A stretch of DNA of 64,000 bases from DATLED01 sp035525495 (GTDB taxonomy: Bacteria; Actinomycetota; Acidimicrobiia; Acidimicrobiales; CADCTF01): assembly GCA_035525495.1 (NCBI GenBank), contig DATLED010000091.1, positions 1-64,000 on the forward strand. The letters run 5' to 3'. Below the pieces are notes generated by a model. It did not search any database. It had not been told where the DNA came from and worked only from the letters and a program-made list of their open reading frames with translations. Position numbers and translations under genes: made by a program. Positions 7,558-15,560 of this stretch are shown here, one piece after another; positions within the stretch are counted from its first letter, which is position 1; every line of letters starts with the position of its first letter.

Positions 7558-8562
7558 CTACTTCGCGAGCGCGGAGCAGCAGGTGTTGGTGATGAGGCGG
7601 GTCACGACGTACGGATCGCAGTTGGCGTTGGGGCGCCGATCCTCGAGGTAGCCCTTGCCGTCCTTCTCCACCTGCCACGGGATGCGGACCGAAGCGCCGC
7701 GGTCGGACACGCCGTAGGAGAACTCGTTCCACGGCGCCGTCTCGTGCAGACCGGTCAGGCGGTGCTCGATGCCGAAGCCGTAGTTGTGGACGTGCTCCTC
7801 GGCGTTCTTCCCGAGCGCCTCGCAGGCGGACACGACGGCGTCGTAGGACTCCCGCATCGCCTTGGTCGAGAAGTTGGTGTGCGCGCCAGCGCCGTTCCAG
7901 TCGCCACGGACGGGCTTGGGGTCGAGGGTGACGGACACGCCGAACTCCTCACCGAGGCGGTGGAGCAGCCAGCGGGCGACCCACATTTGGTCCGACACGT
8001 CGAGCGGGCCGAGCGGGCCGACCTGGAACTCCCACTGGCCGGGCATGACCTCGGCGTTGATGCCGGAGAGCGAGATGCCGGCCTTGAGGCAGGCATCGAG
8101 GTGGGCCTCGACGAGGGGCCGTCCGTAGATGTCGTCCTGCCCGACGCCGCAGTAGTACGGACCCTGCGGGCCCGGGTAGCCGCCCGCCTCGGGGAAGCCG
8201 AGGGGACGGCTGCCCTTGAAGAGGGTGTACTCCTGCTCGATCCCGAACCACGGGTCCTGGTCGGCGTACTTCTCGGCCACCGCCTGCAGCGCGGCACGCG
8301 TGTTCGTCGGGTGCGGCGTCATGTCCGTGAGGAGGACCTCGCACATGACGATCTTGTCGTCGCCACCGCGGATGGGGTCGGAGAAGACGGCCACGGGCTG
8401 GAGCACGCAGTCGCTGGCCTTGCCTGGCGCCTGGTTGGTCGACGACCCGTCGAAGCCCCAGATGTCGGGGTCGGCGCCGTCCTTGAGGACCTTGGTCTTG
8501 GAGCGGAGGAGAGGCGTCGGCTCGGTCCCGTCGATCCAGATGTATTCAGCCTTGTATGCCAT
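7558..8562 (-). CDS. glnII: Glutamine synthetase type II
   Basis: The enzyme makes glutamine from glutamate, ammonia and ATP. The sequence is the short, eukaryote-like GSII class: MAYKAEYIWIDG start, IWGFDGSSTNQA, FGIEQEYTLF, INAEVMPGQWEFQ, GAGAHTNFSTKAM and EHRLTGLHET. Length is 334 aa, normal for GSII. The ATG at 8562 is preferred to an in-frame GTG at 8571 because GSII proteins start close to this point. GSII has no adenylylation site, so control should be transcriptional or by feedback. It diverges from a type I glutamine synthetase across a 101-bp region carrying GlnR-box-like half-sites. Confidence 0.95.
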   Translation of the reverse strand: MAYKAEYIWIDGTEPTPLLRSKTKVLKDGADPDIWGFDGSSTNQAPGKASDCVLQPVAVFSDPIRGGDDKIVMCEVLLTDMTPHPTNTRAALQAVAEKYADQDPWFGIEQEYTLFKGSRPLGFPEAGGYPGPQGPYYCGVGQDDIYGRPLVEAHLDACLKAGISLSGINAEVMPGQWEFQVGPLGPLDVSDQMWVARWLLHRLGEEFGVSVTLDPKPVRGDWNGAGAHTNFSTKAMRESYDAVVSACEALGKNAEEHVHNYGFGIEHRLTGLHETAPWNEFSYGVSDRGASVRIPWQVEKDGKGYLEDRRPNANCDPYVVTRLITNTCCSALAK

Positions 8563-8586
8563 GCCGAGCACGCTACCTAGCTGCAG

Positions 8587-8635
8587 GTTTCCCGTCCGTT
8601 CCTGTTGTGTGAACGCTCTGTTACACCGGTGGAAC
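8587..8635. promoter_or_regulatory. GlnR-box-like half-sites between glnII and glnA
   Basis: On the plus strand, GTTAC at 8620-8624, six bases, then GGAAC at 8631-8635 matches the actinobacterial GlnR a-b site pattern (gTnAC-n6-GaAAC). On the minus strand, GTTCAC, six bases, GGAAC, six bases and GAAAC (8614 back to 8587) repeats the 11-bp phasing. The region also contains an imperfect palindrome around GTGTGAAC/GTTACAC (8607-8625). The sites face both glutamine synthetase genes. No binding is shown by sequence alone. Confidence 0.5.
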
Positions 8636-8663
8636 CCGCAGATTCCGGTGCGACACTGACCCG

Positions 8664-9998
8664 ATGGCCCCCGACCAGGACTACGTCCTCCGCTCCGTCG
8701 AAGAGCGGGGGATCCGCTACATCCAGCTGTGGTTCACCGACGTCCTGGGCATCCGTCGGGGCTTCAGCATCACGCCCGCGGAGCTCGACAACGCACTGAG
8801 CGACGGCATGACGTTCGATGGATCGGCGATCGACGGGTTCAGTCGCGTCCAGGAGTCCGACGTGCTCGCCATGCCCGACCCGCGGACGTTCCAGATCCTC
8901 CCCTGGCGGTCGGAGGACGGCGCCGTCGCCCGCATGTTCTGCGACATCCAGAACTACGACGGCTCGGCCTTCGCGGGCGACCCGCGCCAGGTGCTGCGCC
9001 GCCAGCTCGAGCGGGCCCGCGACCTCGGCTTCACCTTCTATGCGGCGCCCGAGCTCGAGTACTTCTACTTCGGCGACGCCGACCCGGCTCGGGCGCTGCA
9101 GCCCCTCGACCGTGGGTCGTACTTCGAGATGACGGTCAACGACATCGGCAGCGAGCTGCGCCGCCGAACGGTCCTCACGTTGGAGGACATGGGCATCCCC
9201 GTCGAGTACAGCCAGCACGAGGACGCGCCGAGCCAACACGAGATCGATCTCCGGCACACCGACGCGCTGTCGATGGCGGACACCGTCATGACGGCGCGCC
9301 TGATCGTGAAGGAGATCGCGCAGGAGCGCAGCGTCCACGCGTCGTTCATGCCGAAGCCGCTCGCCGGCGTGCAGGGGTCCGGCATGCACACGCACTTCTC
9401 GTTGTTCGCCGGCGACGAGAACGCCTTCTACGACGAGAACGACGAGCACTCGCTCTCGCAGACCGCCAAGGGGTTCATCGCCGGCGTGCTGACCCATGCG
9501 CGGGAGATGACGGCGGTGACGAACCAGTGGGTCAACTCCTACAAGCGGCTCGTCACCGGCTACGAGGCGCCGGTCCACGTGGCGTGGGCCCGCAACAACC
9601 GCTCAGCCATCGTCAACGTCCCCCACCCGAAGAAGGGACGTACCGACTCGACGCGCATCGAATACCGCGCGCCCGACCCTTCCTGCAACCCCTACCTCGC
9701 GTTCGCGGTCGTCCTGGCGGCGGGCCTGGCCGGCGTCGAGCGGGGCTACGAGCTGCCGGCCGAGGCCGAGGGCAACCTGTACGAGCTGTCCTCGGAGGAC
9801 CGGAGCGCGGGCGGGATCGCGTCGCTGCCGGGCAGCCTCGCCGAGGCGGTCGATCTGATGGAAGGCTCTTCGCTCATGGCCGACGCCCTCGGTGCGCACG
9901 TCTTCGAGTGGTTCCTCCGGAACAAGCGCGACGAGTGGTCGGCCTACAAGACCCAGGTCTCGCAGTTCGAGCTCGACCGCTACTTCCCGACGCTGTGA
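8664..9998 (+). CDS. glnA: Glutamine synthetase type I
   Basis: This 444-aa protein carries GSI signatures: DVLGIRRGFSI, MTFDGSAIDGF, the metal/substrate segment ELEYFYFGD, FMPKPLAGVQGSGMHTHFSL, and NRSAIVNVP. The C-terminal part (NLYELSSEDR, then AGGIASLPGSL) aligns better with the shorter alpha/GlnA2-like enzymes of about 445 aa than with the 470-aa enzymes regulated by adenylylation, so adenylylation is doubtful although a Tyr is present in NLY. It is divergent from glnII and followed by a GlnR-like regulator after a repeat-filled gap of 150 bp. Confidence 0.93.
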   Translation: MAPDQDYVLRSVEERGIRYIQLWFTDVLGIRRGFSITPAELDNALSDGMTFDGSAIDGFSRVQESDVLAMPDPRTFQILPWRSEDGAVARMFCDIQNYDGSAFAGDPRQVLRRQLERARDLGFTFYAAPELEYFYFGDADPARALQPLDRGSYFEMTVNDIGSELRRRTVLTLEDMGIPVEYSQHEDAPSQHEIDLRHTDALSMADTVMTARLIVKEIAQERSVHASFMPKPLAGVQGSGMHTHFSLFAGDENAFYDENDEHSLSQTAKGFIAGVLTHAREMTAVTNQWVNSYKRLVTGYEAPVHVAWARNNRSAIVNVPHPKKGRTDSTRIEYRAPDPSCNPYLAFAVVLAAGLAGVERGYELPAEAEGNLYELSSEDRSAGGIASLPGSLAEAVDLMEGSSLMADALGAHVFEWFLRNKRDEWSAYKTQVSQFELDRYFPTL

Positions 9999-10132
9999 CA
10001 TTGCCCTCGCTCTGCGGCGCCGGCCTCCGGCCCGAGGCCTTGCCGCTCGGGTGCCGGCTGCTCGCTAGCGCTCCCGACGCCGGCGCGACATTGCCCTCGC
10101 TCTGCGGCGCCGGCCTGCGGCCCGAGGCCTTG
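9998..10132. repeat. Dispersed intergenic repeat, one and a half tandem units
   Basis: A 90-bp unit (9998-10087) is followed by the first 45 bp of a second unit (10088-10132) that differs at one base. The core contains CTCGCTCTGCGGCGCCGG, then CCGAGGCCTTG, and the unit ends GCTCCCGACGCC. Related copies lie at 14963-15043 (reverse), 18695-18720 (partial), 36276-36360 and 48432-48466 (reverse, partial), all between genes. Confidence 0.85.
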
Positions 10133-10148
10133 GGTCGGGACTGATCTG

Positions 10149-10829
10149 ATGGAACCGCTGCTGCTGTTTCCCGACCCGGCGCCGCCGGAGCTCGCGCAGG
10201 CGCTCGACCTCGGCGGGTACCCGTGGAAGTGCGCGTCCTCGGTGGAGGCTGCCAACCGCATCGAGCCCGACGATGGGTGGGCCGGCGCCATCGTCGTCGC
10301 CGACGGCGATCCTGACGCGGCCTTCACGATGTGCCGCACGTTGCGGCGACGCGACGTCCCCCTCGAGCCCGTACTGCTCCTGGTGTCGGGCGTGCAGCTG
10401 ACGGATCTCGAGCTGCGCGACGACCTGTTCGACGACTTCTGCCTGACCCCGTTCCATCCACGCGAGCTCGAGGCGCGGCTGAAGCACCTGTTCTGGCGGA
10501 CCGGAACGGGGACCAGGCCCGAGCTCGTCGAGTACGGGCCCTTGGTGCTGAACCTCGAGACCTATCAGGCCGCGATCGACGCCAAGCCGCTCGACCTCAC
10601 GTTCATGGAGTACGAGCTCTTGAAGTTCCTGGCGACCAACCCCGGCAAGGTCTTCACTCGCGAGATCCTGCTGAGCCGCGTGTGGGGATACGAGTACTAC
10701 GGCGGAGCACGGACGGTCGACGTCCACATCCGGCGTCTGCGGGCGAAACTCGGTGAGGAGCACGCCAACCTCATCCAGACAGTGCGGTCGGTCGGCTACA
10801 AGTTCGGGCAGCCCCGCTGGAGCTTGTAG
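10149..10829 (+). CDS. glnR: GlnR-like OmpR-family orphan regulator
   Basis: The 226-aa protein has an N-terminal receiver-like domain (residues 1-110) and a C-terminal OmpR winged helix (LTFMEYELLKFLATNPGKVF, TVDVHIRRLRAKLGE, VRSVGYKF). The receiver lacks an obvious phospho-acceptor Asp: the expected beta-3 end reads AIVVADGDPD rather than a clean DxxLP. That atypical receiver, the length, and MEPLLLFPDPAP-like start match GlnR, the actinobacterial nitrogen regulator that acts without a partner kinase. Two glutamine synthetase genes directly upstream, with GlnR-like boxes, support the assignment. A different atypical OmpR regulator remains possible. Confidence 0.7.
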   Translation: MEPLLLFPDPAPPELAQALDLGGYPWKCASSVEAANRIEPDDGWAGAIVVADGDPDAAFTMCRTLRRRDVPLEPVLLLVSGVQLTDLELRDDLFDDFCLTPFHPRELEARLKHLFWRTGTGTRPELVEYGPLVLNLETYQAAIDAKPLDLTFMEYELLKFLATNPGKVFTREILLSRVWGYEYYGGARTVDVHIRRLRAKLGEEHANLIQTVRSVGYKFGQPRWSL

Positions 10830-10863
10830 CGCGGTGTCGAGCGGATGGGAGCGCGTCCGCTCG

Positions 10864-11700
10864 ATGCCCTTCCCGGAGCTGAGCGAGGAGCAGCTCGCCG
10901 CCATCTGCGAGCGCCACGGCTTCCCGCATGGGCCGTTCGGTCGGCTGCCGGCGACGGGCGTCGTCAATGCGATCTACACGGTCGGCGACGGAGTCGTCCT
11001 GCGGATCCCCAAGGACGCTCCCGGCACGTTGGCTGACACGTTCACCGAGTCGGTCGCCGTTCCGGCGGCCATGCGGGCCGGAGTCCGCACGCCGGCCCTG
11101 CTCGCCTTCGACGAGTCGTGCGAAATCGTCGGCGTGCCCCATGGCGCGTACGAGTGGGTGCACGCGCCCGACGGTTGGCCGTCGACCGACGAAGGGTGGC
11201 GCGAGCTCGGACGCCAGTTGGCGACGCTGCACGCTGGCGTGGTGTCGTGCCCGGACCCCCGAGGTCGTCTCGACGCTCCGGGACGGTGGTGCCACGCCGA
11301 CCAGATGGTGGAGGGACTCCCGGACATCGACGACGCCGACGTCCGTCGTCGGCTCGCGCTGGACTTCGGAGCGCTCGAGTCGGCGGTGCAGGACTGGGCG
11401 GCGAACGGGACGCCCTCGTTCCTGCACGACGACATCAAGGACTCGAACCTCCTCCAGGGGGAGGGGGACGACGTCACGATCATCGACTGGGGCGACGCCG
11501 GCTGGGGGGACGCCGCGATTGATTTCCGATCGATCCCACCTGAGCGGACACCGCTCGTGATCGCCGGCTACCGAGAAGTCACGACGACCGACGACACGTT
11601 CGAGGAGCGCATCAGGTGGGACCAGCTGGGCGCGGTCGCGAGACGGTGGGTCGAACCAGCGTTCCGGCGCCGGCTGCGCACGATGCTCGCTGGGGACTGA
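10864..11700 (+). CDS. Aminoglycoside/choline-kinase-fold phosphotransferase
   Basis: The 278-aa product has the APH-family catalytic loop FLHDDIKDSNLL (HxDxxxxN) and the metal-binding IIDWGDAGWGD. The N-terminus contains a nucleotide-binding-like strand pair (VNAIYTVGDGVVLRIPKD). Family members phosphorylate small hydroxylated molecules such as sugars, choline or aminoglycosides; the substrate here cannot be inferred. The start at MPFPELSEEQ is chosen for domain fit; a GTG at 10834, 4 nt after the regulator stop, is an alternative. It follows glnR-like in the same direction and is probably co-transcribed. Confidence 0.8.
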   Translation: MPFPELSEEQLAAICERHGFPHGPFGRLPATGVVNAIYTVGDGVVLRIPKDAPGTLADTFTESVAVPAAMRAGVRTPALLAFDESCEIVGVPHGAYEWVHAPDGWPSTDEGWRELGRQLATLHAGVVSCPDPRGRLDAPGRWCHADQMVEGLPDIDDADVRRRLALDFGALESAVQDWAANGTPSFLHDDIKDSNLLQGEGDDVTIIDWGDAGWGDAAIDFRSIPPERTPLVIAGYREVTTTDDTFEERIRWDQLGAVARRWVEPAFRRRLRTMLAGD

Positions 11701-11720
11701 ACCTGGGTAAGGACGCCGAC

Positions 11721-12386
11721 ATGAAGGGCTTCGTGCGCCGCAACGGCCTGCTGCTCGTGTCGTTCGTGTTGTTCTTCGGCACGTTCTTCGTCGGGCAGAC
11801 GATCACGGGGCACCACGTCTACAACGAGGACCAGAAGGAGCACGGTGAGTCCGGGGTCACGATGCAGGAGTACGTGACGACCGGCCACTTCCTCGAGGCG
11901 ACGATGGAGAACTGGGAGTCCGAGTTCCTCCAGATGGGCGCCTACATCCTCCTCACCGTCTGGTTCCGCCAGAAGGGGTCGGCCGAGTCGAAGAAGCTCG
12001 ACCAAGAGGAGGCGGTGGAGCGGGACCCCCTGGACGACGTCCGGGCGGACAGTCCGTGGCCGGTGCGCCGGGGCAAGGGACTGGCCCTGAGCCTCTACAA
12101 GAACTCGCTCAGCCTCGCCTTCCTCGGGCTGTTCGCGATCGCCTTCGTCCTTCACCTGCTCGGTGGAGCACGCGAGTTCAGCCAGGAGCAGCAGGCGCAC
12201 GGCGGTGCCCCGGTCTCGCCATCGGAGTTCCTGGGGACCGCCGACTTCTGGTTCCAGTCGCTGCAGAACTGGCAATCGGAGTTCCTCGCCGTGGCCGCCA
12301 TCGTGTTCCTCTCGATCTACCTCCGCCAACAAGGCTCGCCCGAGTCAAAGCCGGTCGCCGCCCCCCACTCGGAAACCGGGAGTTGA
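11721..12386 (+). CDS. DUF6766-like membrane protein
   Basis: A 221-aa integral membrane protein starting MKGFVRRNGLLLVSFVLFFG. An AAGGA ribosome-binding site lies 7 nt upstream. Hydrophobic segments occur near residues 9-27, 70-88, 130-150 and 190-208. Two repeats of the motif 'NW.SEFL' (ENWESEFLQMGAY and QNWQSEFLAVAAI), each followed by a membrane segment and 'RQ.GS.ESK', show an internal duplication. This is the pattern of the DUF6766 family of unknown function. Confidence 0.75.
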   Translation: MKGFVRRNGLLLVSFVLFFGTFFVGQTITGHHVYNEDQKEHGESGVTMQEYVTTGHFLEATMENWESEFLQMGAYILLTVWFRQKGSAESKKLDQEEAVERDPLDDVRADSPWPVRRGKGLALSLYKNSLSLAFLGLFAIAFVLHLLGGAREFSQEQQAHGGAPVSPSEFLGTADFWFQSLQNWQSEFLAVAAIVFLSIYLRQQGSPESKPVAAPHSETGS

Positions 12387-12458
12387 CCAAGACGGTCGTG
12401 GAAAAATGGCTCGAAAGGGCCATGGTGTGACAACCCTCCGTTATCGGAAGATGGGCGC

Positions 12459-13376
12459 ATGGCGTCGAAACGGGTCGGAGAACGGGTGCGGCGATCGGGC
12501 TCGGCGGTGGCACTGGGGCTCCTCCTGTCGATCGTCGTGCTCGCAGGACCGGCGGCGGCCGACGATCCGCTCTTCCTGAACTGGTCGGAACAGCTGCCAG
12601 GAATGACCCACGGGTACGACGCCAACTCGGCCAACGAGTGCACGTCCGGAAGGATCCAGTGCGTCGACGCCGTCGTCCGGGAGATGACGAAGCGCTTCGA
12701 TCGCCTCGCGGCGGCGTGCGATCACGACACGATGTTCGCCCTCGCCTACCTGCGCACGACCGAGGAGTACAAGCGGTCGGCGACGACGGCCGGGTTCTAC
12801 AGCGACGTCGACTTCATCAACCACGAGGACGCCGTCTTCGCCAGCTACTACTTCGAGGCGTACGACGCGTGGCACCGCGGTGATGTCGCCAACGTGCCGC
12901 CGGCCTGGCGCCTGGCGCTCCAGGCGGCCGATCAGAAATCCGTCAACGGAAGCACGAACATCACCCTCGGCATCAGCGCCCACATCAACCGCGACCTCCC
13001 GTTCGTCCTCTGGGAGATCGGCCTCGTGAAGCCCGATGGGTCGAGTCGCAAGCCGGACCACGACAAGGTGAACGAGTTTCTCAACAAGGTCGTCCTGTTC
13101 CCTGAGGCCAACCGGCGCTTCGACGACACCATCAACCCGGACTCGGCGCCGGGCCTGATCCACTCGATCATCGGCATGCGCGAGAACGCCTGGCGCAACG
13201 CCGAGCGGCTTCGGGCGGCGGAGAACGATCCGGTGGCCTTTGCCATGGTGAAGGAGAGCATCGAGCAGTCGGCCTTCGACGCCGGCGTCGCCATCAAGGC
13301 GTCCGGGCTGTACGGGCCCCTCTCCAACAGCAGCACCCGGGACGCCTACTGCATGGCGCACCACAACGACGTCTGA
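12459..13376 (+). CDS. DUF5995-like exported protein
   Basis: The 305-aa protein begins with an Arg-rich n-region, a hydrophobic core (AVALGLLLSIVVLAGPAAA) and a likely cleavage after AAA-D, so it should be exported. The mature part has conserved-looking stretches: NECTSGRIQCVD with two Cys, AYLRTTEEY, INHEDAVFASYYFEAYDAW, and HINRDLPFVLWEIG. The combination resembles the DUF5995 family, whose function is unknown; the His/Asp/Glu-rich helical core could bind a metal, but this is inference. It is a single gene with no evident partners. Confidence 0.75.
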   Translation: MASKRVGERVRRSGSAVALGLLLSIVVLAGPAAADDPLFLNWSEQLPGMTHGYDANSANECTSGRIQCVDAVVREMTKRFDRLAAACDHDTMFALAYLRTTEEYKRSATTAGFYSDVDFINHEDAVFASYYFEAYDAWHRGDVANVPPAWRLALQAADQKSVNGSTNITLGISAHINRDLPFVLWEIGLVKPDGSSRKPDHDKVNEFLNKVVLFPEANRRFDDTINPDSAPGLIHSIIGMRENAWRNAERLRAAENDPVAFAMVKESIEQSAFDAGVAIKASGLYGPLSNSSTRDAYCMAHHNDV

Positions 13377-13402
13377 GCGCTGACGCCGTACGCTCCCCGA
13401 GC

Positions 13403-14938
13403 GTGATCTACAAGAGCCCGCTCCCCGACGTCGAGATCCCCACCTCCACCATCACGGAGTACATCCTCCGCCGCCGCGAGGAGTTCCCGGACCGAGAGGC
13501 GCTCGTCGACGGCAGCACCGGCCGGGGCCTGACCTACGCCGAGCTGCACGACGCCATCCACCGCTTCGCCGGCGGGTTGCAGGCGCGGGGTTTCGGCGTG
13601 GGGGACACGTTGGCGATCATGGCGCCGAACGTGCCGGATTACGCCGTCGTGTTCCACGGCGTGGCCGTCGCCGGCGGCACGATCACGACGCTGAACCCGA
13701 CCTACACCGCCGACGAGATCCGCCACCAGCTGAACGACTCCAAGGCGTCGTTGATGGTGAGCGTGTCGGCCGTCCTGCCCGTGGCGACGGCCGCCGTCGA
13801 GGGGACGAGTGTGACCGAGATCTTCTCGATCGATCCGGCCGACGGTGCCTCGCCGATCAGCGACCTGTTCGGCGAGCCCATCGAGCAGGTCGCCGTCGAC
13901 CCGGCCGAGCGCGTCGTCGTGATGCCGTACTCGTCGGGGACGACGGGCTTGTCGAAGGGCGTGATGCTGACGCACCGCAACCTCGTCGCCAACCTCGCGC
14001 AGATGAAGCACGTCCTGCAGTACGAGGGAGCCGTGGCGTTGGCGGCGTTGCCGTTCTTCCACATCTACGGGATGCAGGTGCTGATGAACGGCCTCCTCGC
14101 CGAGGGGTGCACGATCCTCACGATGGCCCGCTTCGATCTCCCGGCGGCGCTCGGGCTCATCCAGGACCGCAAGGTCACCCACTTCTTCGCGGTGCCGCCG
14201 ATGGTGCTGGCGCTGGCGAAGCACCCGATCATCGACGACTACGACCTGTCGTCGCTCGAGCTGGTCTTCTCGGGCGCGGCGCCCCTCGGTGCGGAGCTCG
14301 GCAAGGAGGCGTCGGCCCGCATCGGCTGCGAGATCACGCAGGGCTACGGCATGACCGAGCTCTCGCCGGTGTCGCATGCGACACCGCCGGGTCAGGGCAA
14401 GCCGGGAACGGTCGGCGTGACGATCTCGAACACCGAGTGCCGGGTCGTGAATGCGGACGGCGAGGACCAGGAGGTCGGCGGCGAGGGCGAGCTGTGGGTC
14501 CGCGGCCCTCAGGTCATGAAGGGATACTTCGGGAACGCATCGGCGACGGACGCAACGATCGATGCCGAGGGATGGCTGCACACCGGCGACGTCGGCGTGT
14601 TCGACGCCGACGGCCACCTGTCGATCGTCGATCGCGTCAAGGAGCTCATCAAGTACAAGGGCTTCCAGGTGCCGCCGGCCGAGCTCGAGGCGTTGCTGAT
14701 CACGCATCCTTCCGTCGCCGACGTCGCCGTCATCGGCGTCCCCGACGACGAGGCGGGCGAGCTGCCGAAGGCGTTCGTCGTGCTCAAGCCGGGCGCCGAG
14801 GCGTCAGCCGAGGACCTGCGGGAGTTCGTGAAGTCGAAGGTCGCGTCCTACAAGCAGGTGCGACAGGTCGCCTTCGTCGACGAGATCCCCAAGTCCGCCT
14901 CCGGCAAGATCCTGCGCCGCATGCTCCGGGATGGGTAA
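13403..14938 (+). CDS. Acyl-CoA synthetase, 4-coumarate-CoA-ligase type
   Basis: The 511-aa enzyme activates a carboxylic acid to acyl-AMP and then to the CoA thioester. It shows the adenylate-forming motifs in order: the phosphate loop YSSGTTGLSKGVMLTHRN, the A5 motif GYGMTELSPVSH, A7 GWLHTGDVGVFD, A8 hinge IVDRVKELIKYKGFQV and the A10 lysine region PKSASGKILRR. The GTG start at 13403 gives a normal N-terminus. The family includes 4-coumarate and medium- or long-chain fatty acid ligases; specificity is not resolved. It is monocistronic and ends before an inverted copy of the dispersed repeat. Confidence 0.9.
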   Translation: MIYKSPLPDVEIPTSTITEYILRRREEFPDREALVDGSTGRGLTYAELHDAIHRFAGGLQARGFGVGDTLAIMAPNVPDYAVVFHGVAVAGGTITTLNPTYTADEIRHQLNDSKASLMVSVSAVLPVATAAVEGTSVTEIFSIDPADGASPISDLFGEPIEQVAVDPAERVVVMPYSSGTTGLSKGVMLTHRNLVANLAQMKHVLQYEGAVALAALPFFHIYGMQVLMNGLLAEGCTILTMARFDLPAALGLIQDRKVTHFFAVPPMVLALAKHPIIDDYDLSSLELVFSGAAPLGAELGKEASARIGCEITQGYGMTELSPVSHATPPGQGKPGTVGVTISNTECRVVNADGEDQEVGGEGELWVRGPQVMKGYFGNASATDATIDAEGWLHTGDVGVFDADGHLSIVDRVKELIKYKGFQVPPAELEALLITHPSVADVAVIGVPDDEAGELPKAFVVLKPGAEASAEDLREFVKSKVASYKQVRQVAFVDEIPKSASGKILRRMLRDG

Positions 14939-14962
14939 GTCAAACCGCCGCTCGTAGGTGGG

Positions 14963-15043
14963 GCGGCGTCGGGAGCGCCAGCGAGCAGCCGCCGATCGAG
15001 CGGCAAGCCCTCACGCCGAAGGGCCCCGGGGCGCAGAGCGAGA
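14963..15043 (-). repeat. Dispersed intergenic repeat, inverted copy
   Basis: Read on the minus strand, this stretch contains CTCGCTCTGCG, CTTGCCGCTCG, and GCTCGCTGGCGCTCCCGACG in the same order as the unit at 9998-10087. It fills the convergent gap between the acyl-CoA synthetase gene and the small membrane protein gene. Confidence 0.7.
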
Positions 15044-15193
15044 TCAAAAATTCAGTTCGGAGTCGGGGTGGGTGTCCTCGGCGTTGGACTTGAGGGCCCA
15101 CCCGACGATGGCCGACAGGACGCCGCCGGTCATGAGGTAGGCGACCGGCAGGGCGACCACGATGACGACGACGATGATGACGGCTCCGAGCAC
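15044..15193 (-). CDS. 49-aa single-span membrane protein
   Basis: A GTG at 15193 lies 4 nt after the ridA stop, with a GGAAGGA ribosome-binding site inside the end of ridA. The product is 49 aa, with one strong membrane segment (AVIIVVVIVVALPVAYLM) followed by a small polar tail. The frame is open further upstream but only as an overlap of ridA. The spacing indicates translational coupling with ridA. Confidence 0.55.
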   Translation of the reverse strand: MLGAVIIVVVIVVALPVAYLMTGGVLSAIVGWALKSNAEDTHPDSELNF

Positions 15194-15197
15194 GACG

Positions 15198-15560
15198 TCA
15201 TCCTTCCCCAACGAAGGCCCAGGCCTCAATCTCCACCAAGGCGCCTCGCGGGAGGGCGCCGACGGCGAAGGCGGACCGGGCGGGACGGTGGTCACCGAGG
15301 GCTGCCTCGTAGGGACCGTTCATCTTCGGCCAGTCGGCGATGTCGGCGAGAAAGACCGTCGTCTTGACGATCCTGTCCATCGACGCGCCTTGGGACTCGA
15401 ACAGCGTCCGGAGGTTGGCCATGCATTGCGCCGTCTGCGCCTCGATCCCATCGGCGAGCGCGCCGTCGGGGGTGACGCCGAGTTGTCCGGCCGTCACGAG
15501 CCAGTCCCCGGCCCTGACGATCGGTGAGTACGGGCCTACGGGCTTGGGTGCATCCGTCAT
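15198..15560 (-). CDS. ridA: RidA-family imine/enamine deaminase
   Basis: A 120-aa RidA/YjgF/UK114 protein: PKPVGPYSPIVRAGDWLVTA at the N-terminus, QTAQCMANLRTLFESQG, VKTTVFLADIADWPKMN, and RSAFAVGALPRGALVEIEA with the conserved Arg and the EIEA end. Family members hydrolyse reactive 2-aminoacrylate-like enamines produced by PLP enzymes, working as trimers in the cytosol. The ATG overlaps the stop of the upstream molybdenum-hydroxylase-like gene (ATGA). RidA-like proteins are often found with oxidoreductases and may detoxify or hydrolyse an imine product there. Confidence 0.9.
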   Translation of the reverse strand: MTDAPKPVGPYSPIVRAGDWLVTAGQLGVTPDGALADGIEAQTAQCMANLRTLFESQGASMDRIVKTTVFLADIADWPKMNGPYEAALGDHRPARSAFAVGALPRGALVEIEAWAFVGEG

